Counted from the first letter of the stretch, positions 1 through 10,273 are shown. The stretch: DNA of 64,000 nucleotides from Microlunatus sagamiharensis (GCF_900105785.1 NZ_LT629799.1:2790001-2854000), one strand, 5' to 3'. The notes: generated by a model from the sequence alone, not told the origin. Translations and numbers: made by a program.

Positions 1-556
1 AGCCGCAGCGGTAGACGCCGTTGTTGACCTCGGTGAAGACCCGCTTCATCACGGTCTCCATCTCGTCGCGCACCGCGTCCGGCCACAGGTCGGGCGCCCC
101 CGCGCGGTGGTGCTCGGTCCACTCGGTCGAGAAGTCCTGGGTCATCTGCGCGAAGTCGTTCGTGACGAGCTCGCCGGTCCGCTCGTCGACCATCGCCGGC
201 ACGGTGATGCCGCGCGGGTAGTCGGGGATGCGGGCGAAGTAGGCCTGCTGGAGGCGCTCGTAGCCGAGCACCGGGTCCTTGCCGCCGGGGTCGAGGTCGA
301 AGGTCCAGCTGCGCTGGTCGTGCGTCGGGCCGCACAGGCCCATCGAGATCGCGTCCTCGAGCCCGAGGAGGCGCCGCACGATGATGGCGCGGTTCGCCCA
401 GGGGCAGGCGCGCGCGGCGATCAGCCGGTAGCGGCCCGCCTCGACCGGGTAGCCCTCGGAGCCGTCGCGGGTGATGCGCGTCGTGACGTAGCGCATGTCG
501 CGCTGGAAGTCCTCGCCGGCCTTGACGTACCCCGGGGAAGTAGAAGCGTCAACCAT
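1..556 (-). CDS. Thiol-dependent quinone reductase, glutathionyl-hydroquinone reductase (ECM4/YqjG) family, partial
   Basis: About 185 residues from an ATG at 556; the C-terminus lies beyond the left edge. The thioredoxin-like N-terminal half carries the family active-site stretch RACPWANRA (Cys about residue 51) followed by RRLLGLEDAIS, and later WSFD-like and ITVPAMVDERTGELVTNDF segments typical of these GST-fold enzymes. Family members reduce glutathionyl-hydroquinones. Actinobacteria with mycothiol lack glutathione, and mshA occurs at 51253, so mycothiol is the likelier cofactor here (inference). A strong hairpin separates it from the upstream secreted-protein gene, so it is probably transcribed on its own. 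Confidence 0.85.
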   Translation of the reverse strand, partial: MVDASTSPGYVKAGEDFQRDMRYVTTRITRDGSEGYPVEAGRYRLIAARACPWANRAIIVRRLLGLEDAISMGLCGPTHDQRSWTFDLDPGGKDPVLGYERLQQAYFARIPDYPRGITVPAMVDERTGELVTNDFAQMTQDFSTEWTEHHRAGAPDLWPDAVRDEMETVMKRVFTEVNNGVYRCG

Positions 557-604
557 CCGACCATCGTACCGTCCGCCGTCCGTCCACGGGCGGTCCCGCG
601 GGGA

Positions 605-646
605 CCCGTCCCCGTCCCCACCAAGGTCGGTGGGGACGGGGGCGGG
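605..646 (-). terminator. Hairpin terminator after the secreted LamG gene
   Basis: Two 18-nt arms (605-622 and 629-646) pair with a single G-U wobble around a 6-nt loop, immediately after the stop codon of the minus-strand gene at 648. No long U tract follows, which is usual in high-GC actinobacteria. Confidence 0.7.
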
Positions 647-647
647 G

Positions 648-2978
648 TCAGCCCTGCGCCAGGTCGTGGTGCTCGGCCACCTGGGCGGCGCTGAGCGCCG
701 CCGGGTAGACCGCGACCTCGTCGAGCGATCCCGCGAGCTGGGCACCCACGCCCCAGCGTCCCGTGGTCGACAGGCTCGGGGCGCCGGAACCGCTGACGAC
801 GGCCTTGCCGTCGACGTAGAGCGTCACGGTCGAGCCCGACTGCGTCGCGACCACGTGGTGGTAGGCGCCGTCGTCGTAGGTCTTCGGCGAGGTCAGCGTG
901 ACCTTCGAGGACGTGTCCGCGCTCTCGACGGTGTACTGGACCTTGCCGTTCACGGTGCGCAGGTTGCGGACGTAGACCTGGCTGCCGTCCGGGCGGAAAC
1001 GCACCAGACCGTTGTCGGCACGCTTGGTCGAGAACCACAGCTCGATGCTCGAGCCCGTGCCCGCCGGGTCGTTGGTGAGCGTGCGGGCCAGCGTGTCGTC
1101 CGCGCCGGCGAAGGTCGCGGCCGGGTCGGCGTCGCCGTCCACCGCGCCCTTGGCGCCCAGCGTCACGCCCGCGGCCAGCGAGAGCGGCAGGTCACCGATC
1201 CGGTCCGGGTCGGAGGTCGTGACCTCGGGGTCGAGGCGCCACTGGTGGGTCGCGCCGTCGGTGCGGACCTGGTCGGCGTACGCCGACGGGGTGTACAGGC
1301 TGACGGTGGCGTTGGTGCGGCGGTTGCCGTCGGCGTCGACCGCGCGCACGGTGAAGGTGTAGCGCCGGCCGGGCTTCAGGCCCTTGGTCGTGAGGTCGAC
1401 GGTCCCCCGCTTCCAGAACGGGTCCGACGCGGTCGCCTTGCCCACCACCTTGCTGCCCGAGACCAGCTCGTAGCGCAGGGCGAGGTTGTCGGTGTCCCAC
1501 GTGGTCGGCGTGGTGACGGTGGCCGAGGTCGGGGTGGCGGCCTTGACGACCGGGGCGCCCGTGAACGCCTGGGGGCCCTGCTTGGACTTCACGGCCTTGA
1601 CCTTGCCGGGGACGCCGAGGCGGACCAGGCCCTGCTGCTTGGTGCTGCCGACCTGGGTGAACTCCCCGCCCATGAGCAGGTACTTCGACGTGGATGCCAG
1701 GCTCCAGGCGGCCTGGTTCTGGCCGGTGTACTTGCCGGCCGCCAGGTAGGGGAACCAGTTGTGCAGCGCCGGCGAGGGCGTGCCGGAGTAGTCGGGGAAG
1801 AGCTTCTCGCTCTGCGCCGTACGGGTCACGACGCCCTTGGCCGCCGTGCTGACGGCGAGGCCGCGGTAGCGCGCCGAGGTCGAGCGGGTGTCGGGGAAGC
1901 CGCCGATGTTCACGCAGTCGTGCGCGTGGCCGGCGCTGTAGAGCACCTTGCCGACCGGGGCGACGTCGTAGGTGTCGCCGTGGCAGTCCTGCAGCCACTT
2001 GATGCTGCCGTCGGCCGGGTCGGCGGCGAAGGCACCCTCGAAGTCGCGGCTGCCGCGGTAGGCGTAGGCCGAGCCGTAGATCGTGTCCTTGTCCGCCCGC
2101 AGGCTGGTGACCGACGCGCCCGAGCCGCCGTTCTTGATGACCTGGTTGATCTTCCAGGGCTGCGTGGCACCGGTCTTCGCGTCGAGCGAGCCCATCCCGT
2201 TGGCGTCGACGCCGTTGAGCGTCGTGAAGTTGCCGCCGACCACGATCCGCTTCTTGTCGGGGGTCGCGACGATCGCCGACGTGGTGCCGTTGGCGACGGG
2301 CGCCCAGCCCTTGACCAGCGCGCCCGAGCTCGTGAGCGCGGCGAGGCGCGACCGCCGGTTGCCGTCGACCGTGGTGAACCAGCCACCGACGTAGACGGTC
2401 TTGTCGAGCACGTGGACCGAGGTCACCTGCTGGTTGAAGACCGGGGCGGCCGGCCGGAGCTTGCGCTTGGCGATGTCGAAGGCGGCGAAGCGGTTGCGCA
2501 CCGTCGAGCCGACCTTGGTGAAGTCGCCCACGACGTACAGCGTCTTCTTGTCCGAGGAGAGCGCGAGCTGGCGCACGGTGCCGTTGAAGGAGGGCGCCCA
2601 GGCCCGCATCTTGCCGGTGTCGATGCTGTAGCCGATGAAGTTCTGGCGCTTCACCTCCTTCTTGCCGGCGGCCGCGCCGGCCGGGCGCGCCTTGCTGAAG
2701 CTGCCGGCAGCGAAGACCGTGCTGCCAGCGACGACCTGCGAGTACACGACGCCGTTGATCTGCGCGGTGGGCAGCGGGTCGGTCGTCACCATGGCGGCCG
2801 TGCGGTCCTCGACGGGCGCGGAGCCCGCGGCCGGGTCCGGCGCGGCGACGGCCGCCGGGGCGGTCATGACGAGTCCGGTGGCCGTGAGCACGGCTGACAC
2901 GAGCAGGGAGACGGGAGCGACGACGGCGCGTCGGACAGAGCTGGTCAAGGCGTTCCCCGAGGTTGCGTGGCACCGCAC
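648..2978 (-). CDS. Secreted beta-propeller / fibronectin III / LamG protein
   Basis: 776 residues if read from GTG 2978. A TTG at 2948 with GGGGA about 8 nt upstream would give a cleaner signal peptide (SSVRRAVV, hydrophobic core, AVAA cleavage site) and is the likelier start. After the signal come repeated blades of the type VFAAGSF, LYVVGDFTKV, VYVGGWFTTV and IVVGGNFTTL, about 40-50 residues apart, suggesting a delta-60-like propeller over residues 60-450. Next is a fibronectin III-like segment (about 480-570, GRRYTFTVRAVD) and a C-terminal LamG/concanavalin-like domain (about 600-770, ELWFST, YHHVVAT, LYVDGK, GSLDEVAVY). Probably an extracellular binding protein; substrate unknown. The upstream region 2985-3070 is unusually AT-rich and should hold the promoter. 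Confidence 0.85.
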   Translation of the reverse strand: MRCHATSGNALTSSVRRAVVAPVSLLVSAVLTATGLVMTAPAAVAAPDPAAGSAPVEDRTAAMVTTDPLPTAQINGVVYSQVVAGSTVFAAGSFSKARPAGAAAGKKEVKRQNFIGYSIDTGKMRAWAPSFNGTVRQLALSSDKKTLYVVGDFTKVGSTVRNRFAAFDIAKRKLRPAAPVFNQQVTSVHVLDKTVYVGGWFTTVDGNRRSRLAALTSSGALVKGWAPVANGTTSAIVATPDKKRIVVGGNFTTLNGVDANGMGSLDAKTGATQPWKINQVIKNGGSGASVTSLRADKDTIYGSAYAYRGSRDFEGAFAADPADGSIKWLQDCHGDTYDVAPVGKVLYSAGHAHDCVNIGGFPDTRSTSARYRGLAVSTAAKGVVTRTAQSEKLFPDYSGTPSPALHNWFPYLAAGKYTGQNQAAWSLASTSKYLLMGGEFTQVGSTKQQGLVRLGVPGKVKAVKSKQGPQAFTGAPVVKAATPTSATVTTPTTWDTDNLALRYELVSGSKVVGKATASDPFWKRGTVDLTTKGLKPGRRYTFTVRAVDADGNRRTNATVSLYTPSAYADQVRTDGATHQWRLDPEVTTSDPDRIGDLPLSLAAGVTLGAKGAVDGDADPAATFAGADDTLARTLTNDPAGTGSSIELWFSTKRADNGLVRFRPDGSQVYVRNLRTVNGKVQYTVESADTSSKVTLTSPKTYDDGAYHHVVATQSGSTVTLYVDGKAVVSGSGAPSLSTTGRWGVGAQLAGSLDEVAVYPAALSAAQVAEHHDLAQG

Positions 2979-3018
2979 CCCATGCGGCGGCCGCCGAGAG
3001 GCGACTCCTGGACTTTAA

Positions 3019-4590
<1,572 letters not shown>

Positions 4591-4639
4591 TGCTCGCGCC
4601 CGGTCGTCCGCTTCGGCTCCTGCCTTCCTCGTCCCCGTC

Positions 4640-4657
4640 GACGCCACTCGTCTGCGG
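4640..4657. repeat. Short dispersed repeat, related to the inverted repeat at 10209-10273
   Basis: GACGCCACTCG (4640-4650) overlaps CTCGTCTGCGG (4647-4657). Both 11-mers recur, the second in inverted orientation, at 10217-10227 and 10230-10240. The rest of the 224-nt gap 4591-4814 shows no gene. Confidence 0.5.
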
Positions 4658-4814
4658 TTGCCTCACGCCCGTGCCCTGAGTGGCGCCGCCGGGGGGGCTC
4701 GTCCAGGCAGGACCGGCTCCCGACCTACCCGGCGCTCGCATCGACGCGGTCGACCCGGGTGCCCTCTCAAGTCCTCCGAGCGGCTGGCGGTCCTGCCCCT
4801 CTGCGGCCGGCTGG

Positions 4815-5666
4815 CTAGGCCGAGATGGCGCTGGCCGCGCCTCTTACCCTCACGCCGGGCTCGCCGCGCTGGACGCTGACCTCGATGCGGCTCGGGCGGC
4901 CCATGTCGTCGCCCTGGAGGATCGTGAAGTCGGCGGTCGCGCCGATCTTGTGGAGCTCACGCAGGTAGCCGCCGAACGCCGCGGCCGCCGCGCCGGTGGC
5001 CGGGTCCTCGACGACGCCGCTGCCCGCGAAGGGGTTGCGCGCGTGGTAGAGCTTGCGGCTCTCCGGCCACACCAGCAGGACGGTGATGAGCCCGTGCTCG
5101 CGCATCAGCGCGGCCAGGGCGTGGAAGTCGTAGTCGAGGGCGGCCAGCCGGGAGCGCGTACGCGTGACGAGGACGAGGTGCTCGGAACCGGCGTTGGCCA
5201 GCGACGGGGGGTAGTCGTGGTCGAGGTCGTCCCAGCGCCAGTCGAGGGCCTCCAGCACGGCGCCGACCAGCCCCGGGTCGGCCGCCTTCACGCGCGGGGA
5301 GACGCTCGTCAGCTCGGCGACGAGACCGCGGTCGGTGCGCTCCGTGCTGACCGTGACGAGCCCGGCCGGGGTGTGGAACACCAGCTCCTCGGCGGGACGA
5401 CGCTCGACGAGCGCGACGCCGGAGGCGATGGTGGCGTGCCCGCAGAAGGGCACCTCCTGCTCCGGGGCGAAGTAGCGGACGTCGTAGACGTTCGGCTCCT
5501 CCTCGCGCGGGAAGAGGAAGGCGGTCTCGGAGTAGCCCAGGTCGGCCGCGATCGACTGCATCGCGGCCGCGTCCAGCCCACCGGCGTCGAGCACGACCCC
5601 CGCCGGGTTGCCACCACGGCCGTTCTCGCTCGTGAAGGCGGCGTAGCGCAGGACCTCGGTCGCCAT
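4815..5666 (-). CDS. PhzF family isomerase/epimerase
   Basis: 283 residues, the usual PhzF length. Typical N-terminal GNPAGVVLD is followed by GYSETAF with the catalytic-type Glu 47 and FCGHATIA with His 77; DPATGAAAAAFGGYL near the C-terminus is the second-half counterpart. Family members catalyse isomerisations or epimerisations without cofactor; PhzF acts in phenazine synthesis, but no phenazine genes are present, so the substrate is unknown. A TAGATT box sits 7 nt before the ATG, suggesting a leaderless transcript. Confidence 0.85.
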   Translation of the reverse strand: MATEVLRYAAFTSENGRGGNPAGVVLDAGGLDAAAMQSIAADLGYSETAFLFPREEEPNVYDVRYFAPEQEVPFCGHATIASGVALVERRPAEELVFHTPAGLVTVSTERTDRGLVAELTSVSPRVKAADPGLVGAVLEALDWRWDDLDHDYPPSLANAGSEHLVLVTRTRSRLAALDYDFHALAALMREHGLITVLLVWPESRKLYHARNPFAGSGVVEDPATGAAAAAFGGYLRELHKIGATADFTILQGDDMGRPSRIEVSVQRGEPGVRVRGAASAISA

Positions 5667-5673
5667 GGCGCTC

Positions 5674-5679
5674 AATCTA
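5674..5679 (-). promoter_or_regulatory. Putative -10 box of a leaderless promoter (phzF-like gene)
   Basis: On the minus strand TAGATT lies 7 nt before the ATG at 5666, the position expected when transcription begins at the start codon. No clear -35 is visible. Confidence 0.5.
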
Positions 5680-5719
5680 GACCGGGGGCACCCGCAGGGA
5701 CAGGGCCCGACCCGCCCGG

Positions 5720-7114
5720 TCAGGCGGGTCGGCTGAGCTCCTCGAGCCGGGCGAGCCCCGGCGGGACCGCAGCGGCGAGCCTGGCCTGCACGGCGGTGAG
5801 CGCCGGCGTGCGCGGGTGCTCGGGCGCGACCCGGGCCGGGTTGAGCGCGACCCGGTCGCTCCACGCCTTGACGTCCGGCTCGGCGCCGAAGGCGGCCGAC
5901 GCCCGGAACCCCAGGACGTTCATCCGCGCCCAGTCGACCAGCGAGTTGCCGAACACCGATGGCGGGCACAGCCGGTTCTTCTCCGCGTCGTCGTCCCGCG
6001 TCGCCTCGACGTAGCCGATCAACGCGGCCCCGAAGCACGGGAAGCCGGCACGCACGGGCTGGACGGTGATCAGCGAACCCGCGCCGTTCTCGCGGTCGCG
6101 CTGCCACACCGGCACCCGCGGCGGCTGCTTGAGCCCGTCGGCCGCGCAGTTGACGACCAGGGCGTCCTCGCCGAGCGCGACCGACCCGTCGTCGAGCTCG
6201 AGCCGGTCGCGACCGGCCACCCGGACGCGTCCGAGGCGGACGACGTCCTCCACACTGCGCAAGAGCTCGAGCTCCCAGCGCCCGAGGGTGGGCGCCTTGG
6301 CCATGCTCGGCGTCACGGCAGGGTCGATGCGCATCATGATCCCGGCCTCCTCGAGGCCGGCGAAGAGCGTCGGCAGGTCCGGCGCGCCCGCGGCGACCTG
6401 CATCTGGTCGGCGACCATGCCGAGGTAGACGGTCGGCTCGGGCTGGACGTTCGCGCGGTCGAGCATCCAGGGCTCGCGGGGCCGCACCCAGCGGATGCGG
6501 TCGGGGTCGACCCCGTGCCGCAGCAGCCACACGACGCTGTCGGTCGCGGTCTTGCCGGAGCCGACGACGACGTACCGGCTCGCGGGACCGGCGTCGGGCA
6601 GGGCGTTGACCGGGACGACGTGCGCGCCGTCGACGGTGAAGCGGGGCGGGGTCTCGGCCGGGATGTCCGGCGCGACGTAGCGGGCGTCGACGACCGTGCA
6701 GCGCTCGGGGACCGCGTAGCGCTCCCCCGTCTCCCGCGACACGAAGGTCCGTCCACCGAGGTAGTCGCACCCGGTGAAGAGCTCGACCCGGCCAGGTCCG
6801 ACCATCCGGCGGGCCAGCACGTCGTCGTAGTAGGCCAGGATCGTCGGCTGGTCGGCCCGCTCGTGCAGGCCCGCCTCGGGCCCGTCGGTCTGCACGCGGC
6901 CGCCGCCGAGGAGCGTGGAGGCCACGCCGTAGAAGGTGGACGACTGGTGCAGCTGCACGAAGGGGTACGCGTGGCGCCAGTGGCCGCCGACGCCGTCGCG
7001 GCGGTCGACCATGGCGACGCGGGCGTCGGAGTGGTCGATCAGCGCGTCGGTGAAGGCCATGCCGGCGGCGCCGGCGCCGACCACGAGGTGGTCGACGTCG
7101 AGGAGTCGGGTCAC
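5720..7114 (-). CDS. FAD/NAD(P)-binding oxidoreductase, flavin monooxygenase-like
   Basis: 464 residues from GTG 7114. The N-terminal dinucleotide fold is VDHLVVGAGAAGMAF (about 7-22), with MVDRRDGVGGHWRHAYPF continuing the FAD site; a second Rossmann motif VVVGSGKTATDSVVWLL lies near residue 185 and should bind NAD(P). The architecture resembles class B flavin monooxygenases, but I do not see the full FxGxxxHxxxW fingerprint, so a specific reaction cannot be named. It lies 16 nt downstream of the DUF2277 gene on the same strand and may be co-transcribed with it. Confidence 0.75.
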   Translation of the reverse strand: MTRLLDVDHLVVGAGAAGMAFTDALIDHSDARVAMVDRRDGVGGHWRHAYPFVQLHQSSTFYGVASTLLGGGRVQTDGPEAGLHERADQPTILAYYDDVLARRMVGPGRVELFTGCDYLGGRTFVSRETGERYAVPERCTVVDARYVAPDIPAETPPRFTVDGAHVVPVNALPDAGPASRYVVVGSGKTATDSVVWLLRHGVDPDRIRWVRPREPWMLDRANVQPEPTVYLGMVADQMQVAAGAPDLPTLFAGLEEAGIMMRIDPAVTPSMAKAPTLGRWELELLRSVEDVVRLGRVRVAGRDRLELDDGSVALGEDALVVNCAADGLKQPPRVPVWQRDRENGAGSLITVQPVRAGFPCFGAALIGYVEATRDDDAEKNRLCPPSVFGNSLVDWARMNVLGFRASAAFGAEPDVKAWSDRVALNPARVAPEHPRTPALTAVQARLAAAVPPGLARLEELSRPA

Positions 7115-7130
7115 GGGTTGGGGCGCCGGG

Positions 7131-7403
7131 TCAGGCCGTGGCGAAGCGGGCGGCCGAGCGCGCCCGCGCCTTCGCCGCCTCCTCCTCGCGGTTCTTCGGC
7201 GGCGCGCTGCTGACCAGGGCCTCCAGGAGGTGCTCGGTGGCGTGCGCGATGTCGTGCACCGCCCGCTCGAACGCCTCCTCGTTCGCCTTGGAGGGCTTCG
7301 AGGTGCCGGCGATCTTGCGGACGTACTGCAGCGCCGCGTCGTGCACCTCGGTCGAGGTCGCCGGCGGCTCGAAGTTGTTCAGCGGTCGGATGTTGCGGCA
7401 CAT
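7131..7403 (-). CDS. DUF2277 domain protein
   Basis: 90 residues. It starts MCRNIRPLNNFEPPAT, the hallmark N-terminus of DUF2277, with Cys 2 and the following RNIRxLxN conserved; the rest is helical (ALQYVRKIAG). ATG 7403 has GAAGGA about 9 nt upstream; the in-frame ATG at 7412 would overlap that ribosome-binding site. Function unknown. Divergent from rnz. Confidence 0.85.
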   Translation of the reverse strand: MCRNIRPLNNFEPPATSTEVHDAALQYVRKIAGTSKPSKANEEAFERAVHDIAHATEHLLEALVSSAPPKNREEEAAKARARSAARFATA

Positions 7404-7452
7404 GGCCCCCATCCTTCCTCGCCTCGCCGACCGGTGGAAGAGGCTGCTCTCG

Positions 7453-7458
7453 TACGCT
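7453..7458 (+). promoter_or_regulatory. Putative -10 box upstream of rnz
   Basis: TACGCT, 8 nt before ATG 7467; leaderless-type spacing. Confidence 0.4.
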
Positions 7459-7466
7459 CGGCGTCC

Positions 7467-8384
7467 ATGAGCGTGCGGGAGCTCGTCGTGCTCGGCACGT
7501 CGTCTCAGGTGCCGACCCGGACCCGGTCGCACCAGGCGGCGGTGCTGCGGTGGGACGACGAGGTGGTCCTCTTCGACCCGGGCGAGGGCACGCAGCGCCA
7601 GCTGACGCTGGCCGGGGTCCCGGCCGCGTCGATCTCGCGGATCTGCCTCACCCACCTGCACGGGGACCACTGCCTGGGGCTGCCCGGGGTCCTCCAGCGC
7701 ATCGCCCTCGACGGGCGGCAGAAGCCCGTCGACCTGTACTTCCCCGAGGCAGGGCAGGAGTTCGTCGACCGGCTGCGCACCTCGAGCGCGTCCGGCCCGG
7801 GACCCGACGTGCGCGAGCACCCGGTCGCGGCCGACGGCGTCGTCGACACGTGGCCCGGGCTGGTGCTGTCCGCCCGGGCGCTCGACCACCGGGTGCCCGC
7901 GTACGGGTGGCGGCTGGTCGAGCCCGACGGGCGGCGCGTCCTGCGCGACCGGCTCGACGCGACCGGCCTGGCCGGGCCGGAGGTCGGCCGGCTGCTGCGC
8001 GAGGGCGAGGTGGTCGTCGACGGCCGCACGGTGCGGGTCGAGGAGGTGACCGAGCCGCGCCGCGGCCAGGTGTTCGCCTTCGTGATGGACACCCGCCGCT
8101 GCGCCGCCGCGGTCGAGCTCTGCCGCGACGCCGACCTCGCGGTCACCGAGTCGACCTACCTGCGCACCGAGGCGCACCTCGCGCAGGACTACGCCCACCT
8201 CACCGCCGCCGACGCGGCCGGGATCGCGGCCGAGGCCGGCGTGCGGCGCCTCGTCCTCACCCACTACTCCTCGCGGCACCCCGACGAGCAGGTCTTCGCC
8301 GACGAGGCCCGCGAGGTCGTCCCGGGGCTGGACGTCCTCGCCGTGCGGGACCTCGACCGCGTCGAGGTCCCGCGGCGGCGGTGA
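7467..8384 (+). CDS. rnz: Ribonuclease Z-type metallo-beta-lactamase fold hydrolase
   Basis: 305 residues, typical short-form RNase Z length. The metal motif is THLHGDH (His 63, His 65, Asp 67, His 68), preceded by FDPGEGTQRQL as in RNase Z; downstream VMDTRR supplies the Asp ligand and LTHYSSRH the late His ligand. The family cleaves the 3' trailer of tRNA precursors. It is followed by a convergent SDR gene. Confidence 0.87.
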   Translation: MSVRELVVLGTSSQVPTRTRSHQAAVLRWDDEVVLFDPGEGTQRQLTLAGVPAASISRICLTHLHGDHCLGLPGVLQRIALDGRQKPVDLYFPEAGQEFVDRLRTSSASGPGPDVREHPVAADGVVDTWPGLVLSARALDHRVPAYGWRLVEPDGRRVLRDRLDATGLAGPEVGRLLREGEVVVDGRTVRVEEVTEPRRGQVFAFVMDTRRCAAAVELCRDADLAVTESTYLRTEAHLAQDYAHLTAADAAGIAAEAGVRRLVLTHYSSRHPDEQVFADEAREVVPGLDVLAVRDLDRVEVPRRR

Positions 8385-8411
8385 CGCCTCAGGCCCTGCG
8401 ACCGAGCCTGC

Positions 8412-9137
8412 TCACCAAGGAATGGTGCCGGCGTCCTCGAAGTAGCCGCCGGTGGGACCGTCGTCGGGCAGGGTCGCCAGGCGGATCGCGACCTGCGCGC
8501 CCTGCTCCGGGGTCCGCACGCCCCGGAAGCCGTTCAGGTCGGTGGCGACGAAGCCCGGGCAGGCGAGGTTCACGAGGACGTTCGTGCCGCGGAGCTCGCG
8601 GACGTACTGCAGCGTGACCGCGTTGAGGAAGGTCTTCGAGGGCGAGTACGCCGTGTGGACCGGCCCGACGTCGCCCTCGGGGTCGCTCTGCCGGGTCAGC
8701 GAACCGACACCGCTCGACATGTTGACGACCCTCGGCGAGGGCGCCTGCCGCAGCAGGGGCAGGACGGCGTTGGTGACCCGGACGACCCCGAGCACGTTCG
8801 TCTCGACGACCCGCCGGACCATGTCGAGGTCAGCCGTCGTCGGCAGGTTCTCCCCGCCGCCGGTGATGCCGGCGTTGTTCACCAGCACGTCGAGGCGCCC
8901 CTCCTGGTCGCGGAGCTGCGCGGCGGCAGCAGCGACGCTCGCGTCGTCGGTCACGTCGAGGGGGACGGCGAAGGCGTCCGTGCCGCCCTGGCGGAGACGG
9001 TCCACCGCCTCCTCCAGCCGCTGGGGGTCGCGGGCGCCGACCCCGACCCGCCAGCCGAGGGCGCCCAGCCCCGCCGCGATCGCGTACCCGATGCCCTTGT
9101 TCGCGCCCGTCACGAGCGCGGTCGTCTTCTCAGTCAT
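8412..9137 (-). CDS. Short-chain dehydrogenase/reductase (SDR)
   Basis: 241 residues with a classical SDR layout: TGANKGIG cofactor motif (residues 10-17), NNAG (about 88-91), catalytic Ser in VVNMSSGVG, and YSPSK (Tyr/Lys). It resembles carbonyl-reductase-like SDRs; substrate unknown. It is divergent from the LysR regulator at 9231, and the shared 93-nt gap carries a T-N11-A operator, so the SDR is the probable target of that regulator. Confidence 0.85.
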   Translation of the reverse strand: MTEKTTALVTGANKGIGYAIAAGLGALGWRVGVGARDPQRLEEAVDRLRQGGTDAFAVPLDVTDDASVAAAAAQLRDQEGRLDVLVNNAGITGGGENLPTTADLDMVRRVVETNVLGVVRVTNAVLPLLRQAPSPRVVNMSSGVGSLTRQSDPEGDVGPVHTAYSPSKTFLNAVTLQYVRELRGTNVLVNLACPGFVATDLNGFRGVRTPEQGAQVAIRLATLPDDGPTGGYFEDAGTIPW

Positions 9138-9193
9138 GCCTCGATCGTGGCTCGGCCGCCGCCGCGCACCAAGACCGCTTCGGTCAGCCGCGA

Positions 9194-9206
9194 TACCCCT
9201 GCGGTA
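9194..9206. promoter_or_regulatory. LysR-type T-N11-A operator between SDR and lysR
   Basis: ATACC (9193-9197) and GGTAT (9203-9207) form a perfect inverted repeat; its core is the canonical T-N11-A site of LysR regulators. It lies 12 nt before the -10-like box of the regulator gene and 56 nt before the SDR start, fitting joint control of both. Confidence 0.65.
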
Positions 9207-9218
9207 TGACGGCAGGAC

Positions 9219-9224
9219 TAACCT
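9219..9224 (+). promoter_or_regulatory. Putative -10 box of leaderless lysR promoter
   Basis: TAACCT, 6 nt before GTG 9231. Confidence 0.5.
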
Positions 9225-9230
9225 CGGACC

Positions 9231-10067
9231 GTGGAGACCAGGGAGCTGCGGTACTTCGTCGCGGTCGCCGAGGAGGGCCACTTCGGCCGCGCCGCCGAGC
9301 GGCTGGGGATCGCCCAGCCCCCGCTGTCCCGCGCCGTGCAGCAGCTGGAGCGCCGCCTGGGCGTGCAGCTCCTGGTCCGCGCCAGCCGCGGGGTCACGCT
9401 GACGGGACCCGGCGAGGTCCTGCTCGCCGAGGGACGGGCGGCGCTCGACGCGGTGGAGGCGGCGGGCCGACGGGCGTCCCGGGCGGCCGGCCCTGCCGCC
9501 GTCGTGCTGGCGACAAAGGCCGGCGCCTCCAGCGAGCTGCTGGCCAAGCTGCTCGGGGCGTACGCGGCCGAGCCGGGCTCCGTCCACGTCGAGGTCGCGC
9601 TGTGCGGGATCGGCGAGCAGGGCGCCATGCTGCGCGACGGCCGCGCGGACGTGGCGCTCCTGCACCGCCCGTTCGACTCCGTGGCGGGCCTCGACGTCGA
9701 GGAGCTCGGCACCGAGGGTCAGGTCCTCGTCGTCCCCGCCGGGCACCCGGTGACGCTGCGGCCCCGGCTCCGGCTCGACGAGGTGGACGACCTCGAGGGG
9801 CTCCCGCCGCTGCGCTGGCGCCGGGCCGACGGCACCTACCCGCCCGGTCCCGGCGCCGAGATCCACGAGCACGTCCAGATGCTGCAGCTGGTCGGCCTCG
9901 GCCGGGGTTCCGTCCTCCTGCCCGAGTCCGTACGCCCGCTGCTCGGCTCCGACCTCGCGGCCGTGCCCGTCGTGGACGCCCCGCTCGTCACCACGGTCAT
10001 CGCCTGGCCCGCGCACAGCCGTTCCCGCACCGTCGCCGACCTCGTCCGGACGGCGACCCGCCTCTAG
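9231..10067 (+). CDS. LysR family transcriptional regulator
   Basis: 278 residues from GTG 9231. The winged HTH occupies residues 1-60 (ELRYFVAVAEEGHFGRAAE, then LGIAQPPLSRAVQQLE), followed by a linker helix and a periplasmic-binding-like effector domain (about 90-275). The divergent partner is an SDR gene and a LysR-type operator lies between them, the classical arrangement for local control with autoregulation. The effector cannot be read from sequence. Confidence 0.9.
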   Translation: METRELRYFVAVAEEGHFGRAAERLGIAQPPLSRAVQQLERRLGVQLLVRASRGVTLTGPGEVLLAEGRAALDAVEAAGRRASRAAGPAAVVLATKAGASSELLAKLLGAYAAEPGSVHVEVALCGIGEQGAMLRDGRADVALLHRPFDSVAGLDVEELGTEGQVLVVPAGHPVTLRPRLRLDEVDDLEGLPPLRWRRADGTYPPGPGAEIHEHVQMLQLVGLGRGSVLLPESVRPLLGSDLAAVPVVDAPLVTTVIAWPAHSRSRTVADLVRTATRL

Positions 10068-10085
10068 CCCGGGCGGTCGCCCGCG

Positions 10086-10105
10086 CCCTTCGACAGGCTC
10101 AGGGA
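10086..10105. repeat. Intergenic palindromic repeat unit (REP-like)
   Basis: CCCTTCGACAGGCTCAGGGA. The same 20-mer is the right arm of the 100-nt palindrome at 18201-18300. This sequence is, from general knowledge, common between genes of high-GC bacteria. Confidence 0.65.
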
Positions 10106-10208
10106 TCGTGGTCGGCCCGCAGCCGCCGAGCAGAACTCTTCCGGCTCCCGGCTCGACTGCGCCGTCGTGAGCGTCGGGTAGGTCAGGCGCCGGTCACGCC
10201 TGGACGAA

Positions 10209-10273
10209 CGAACGGTGACGCCACTCGACCCGCAGACGAGAGTTCGTCGGCGAACGAGTGGCGTCAGCGTTCG
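10209..10273. repeat. Long inverted repeat downstream of ctaF
   Basis: Arms 10209-10227 and 10255-10273 match at 18 of 19 positions around a 27-nt centre. It sits 50 nt beyond the ctaF stop and could terminate the cta operon. Parts recur at 4640-4657. Confidence 0.65.

Noticed and set aside
495-2897. 800-codon plus-strand open frame opposite the LamG gene
   Set aside because: Arg/Gly/Val-rich translation with no domain; the opposite strand has signal peptide, propeller repeats and LamG. GC-driven antisense openness.
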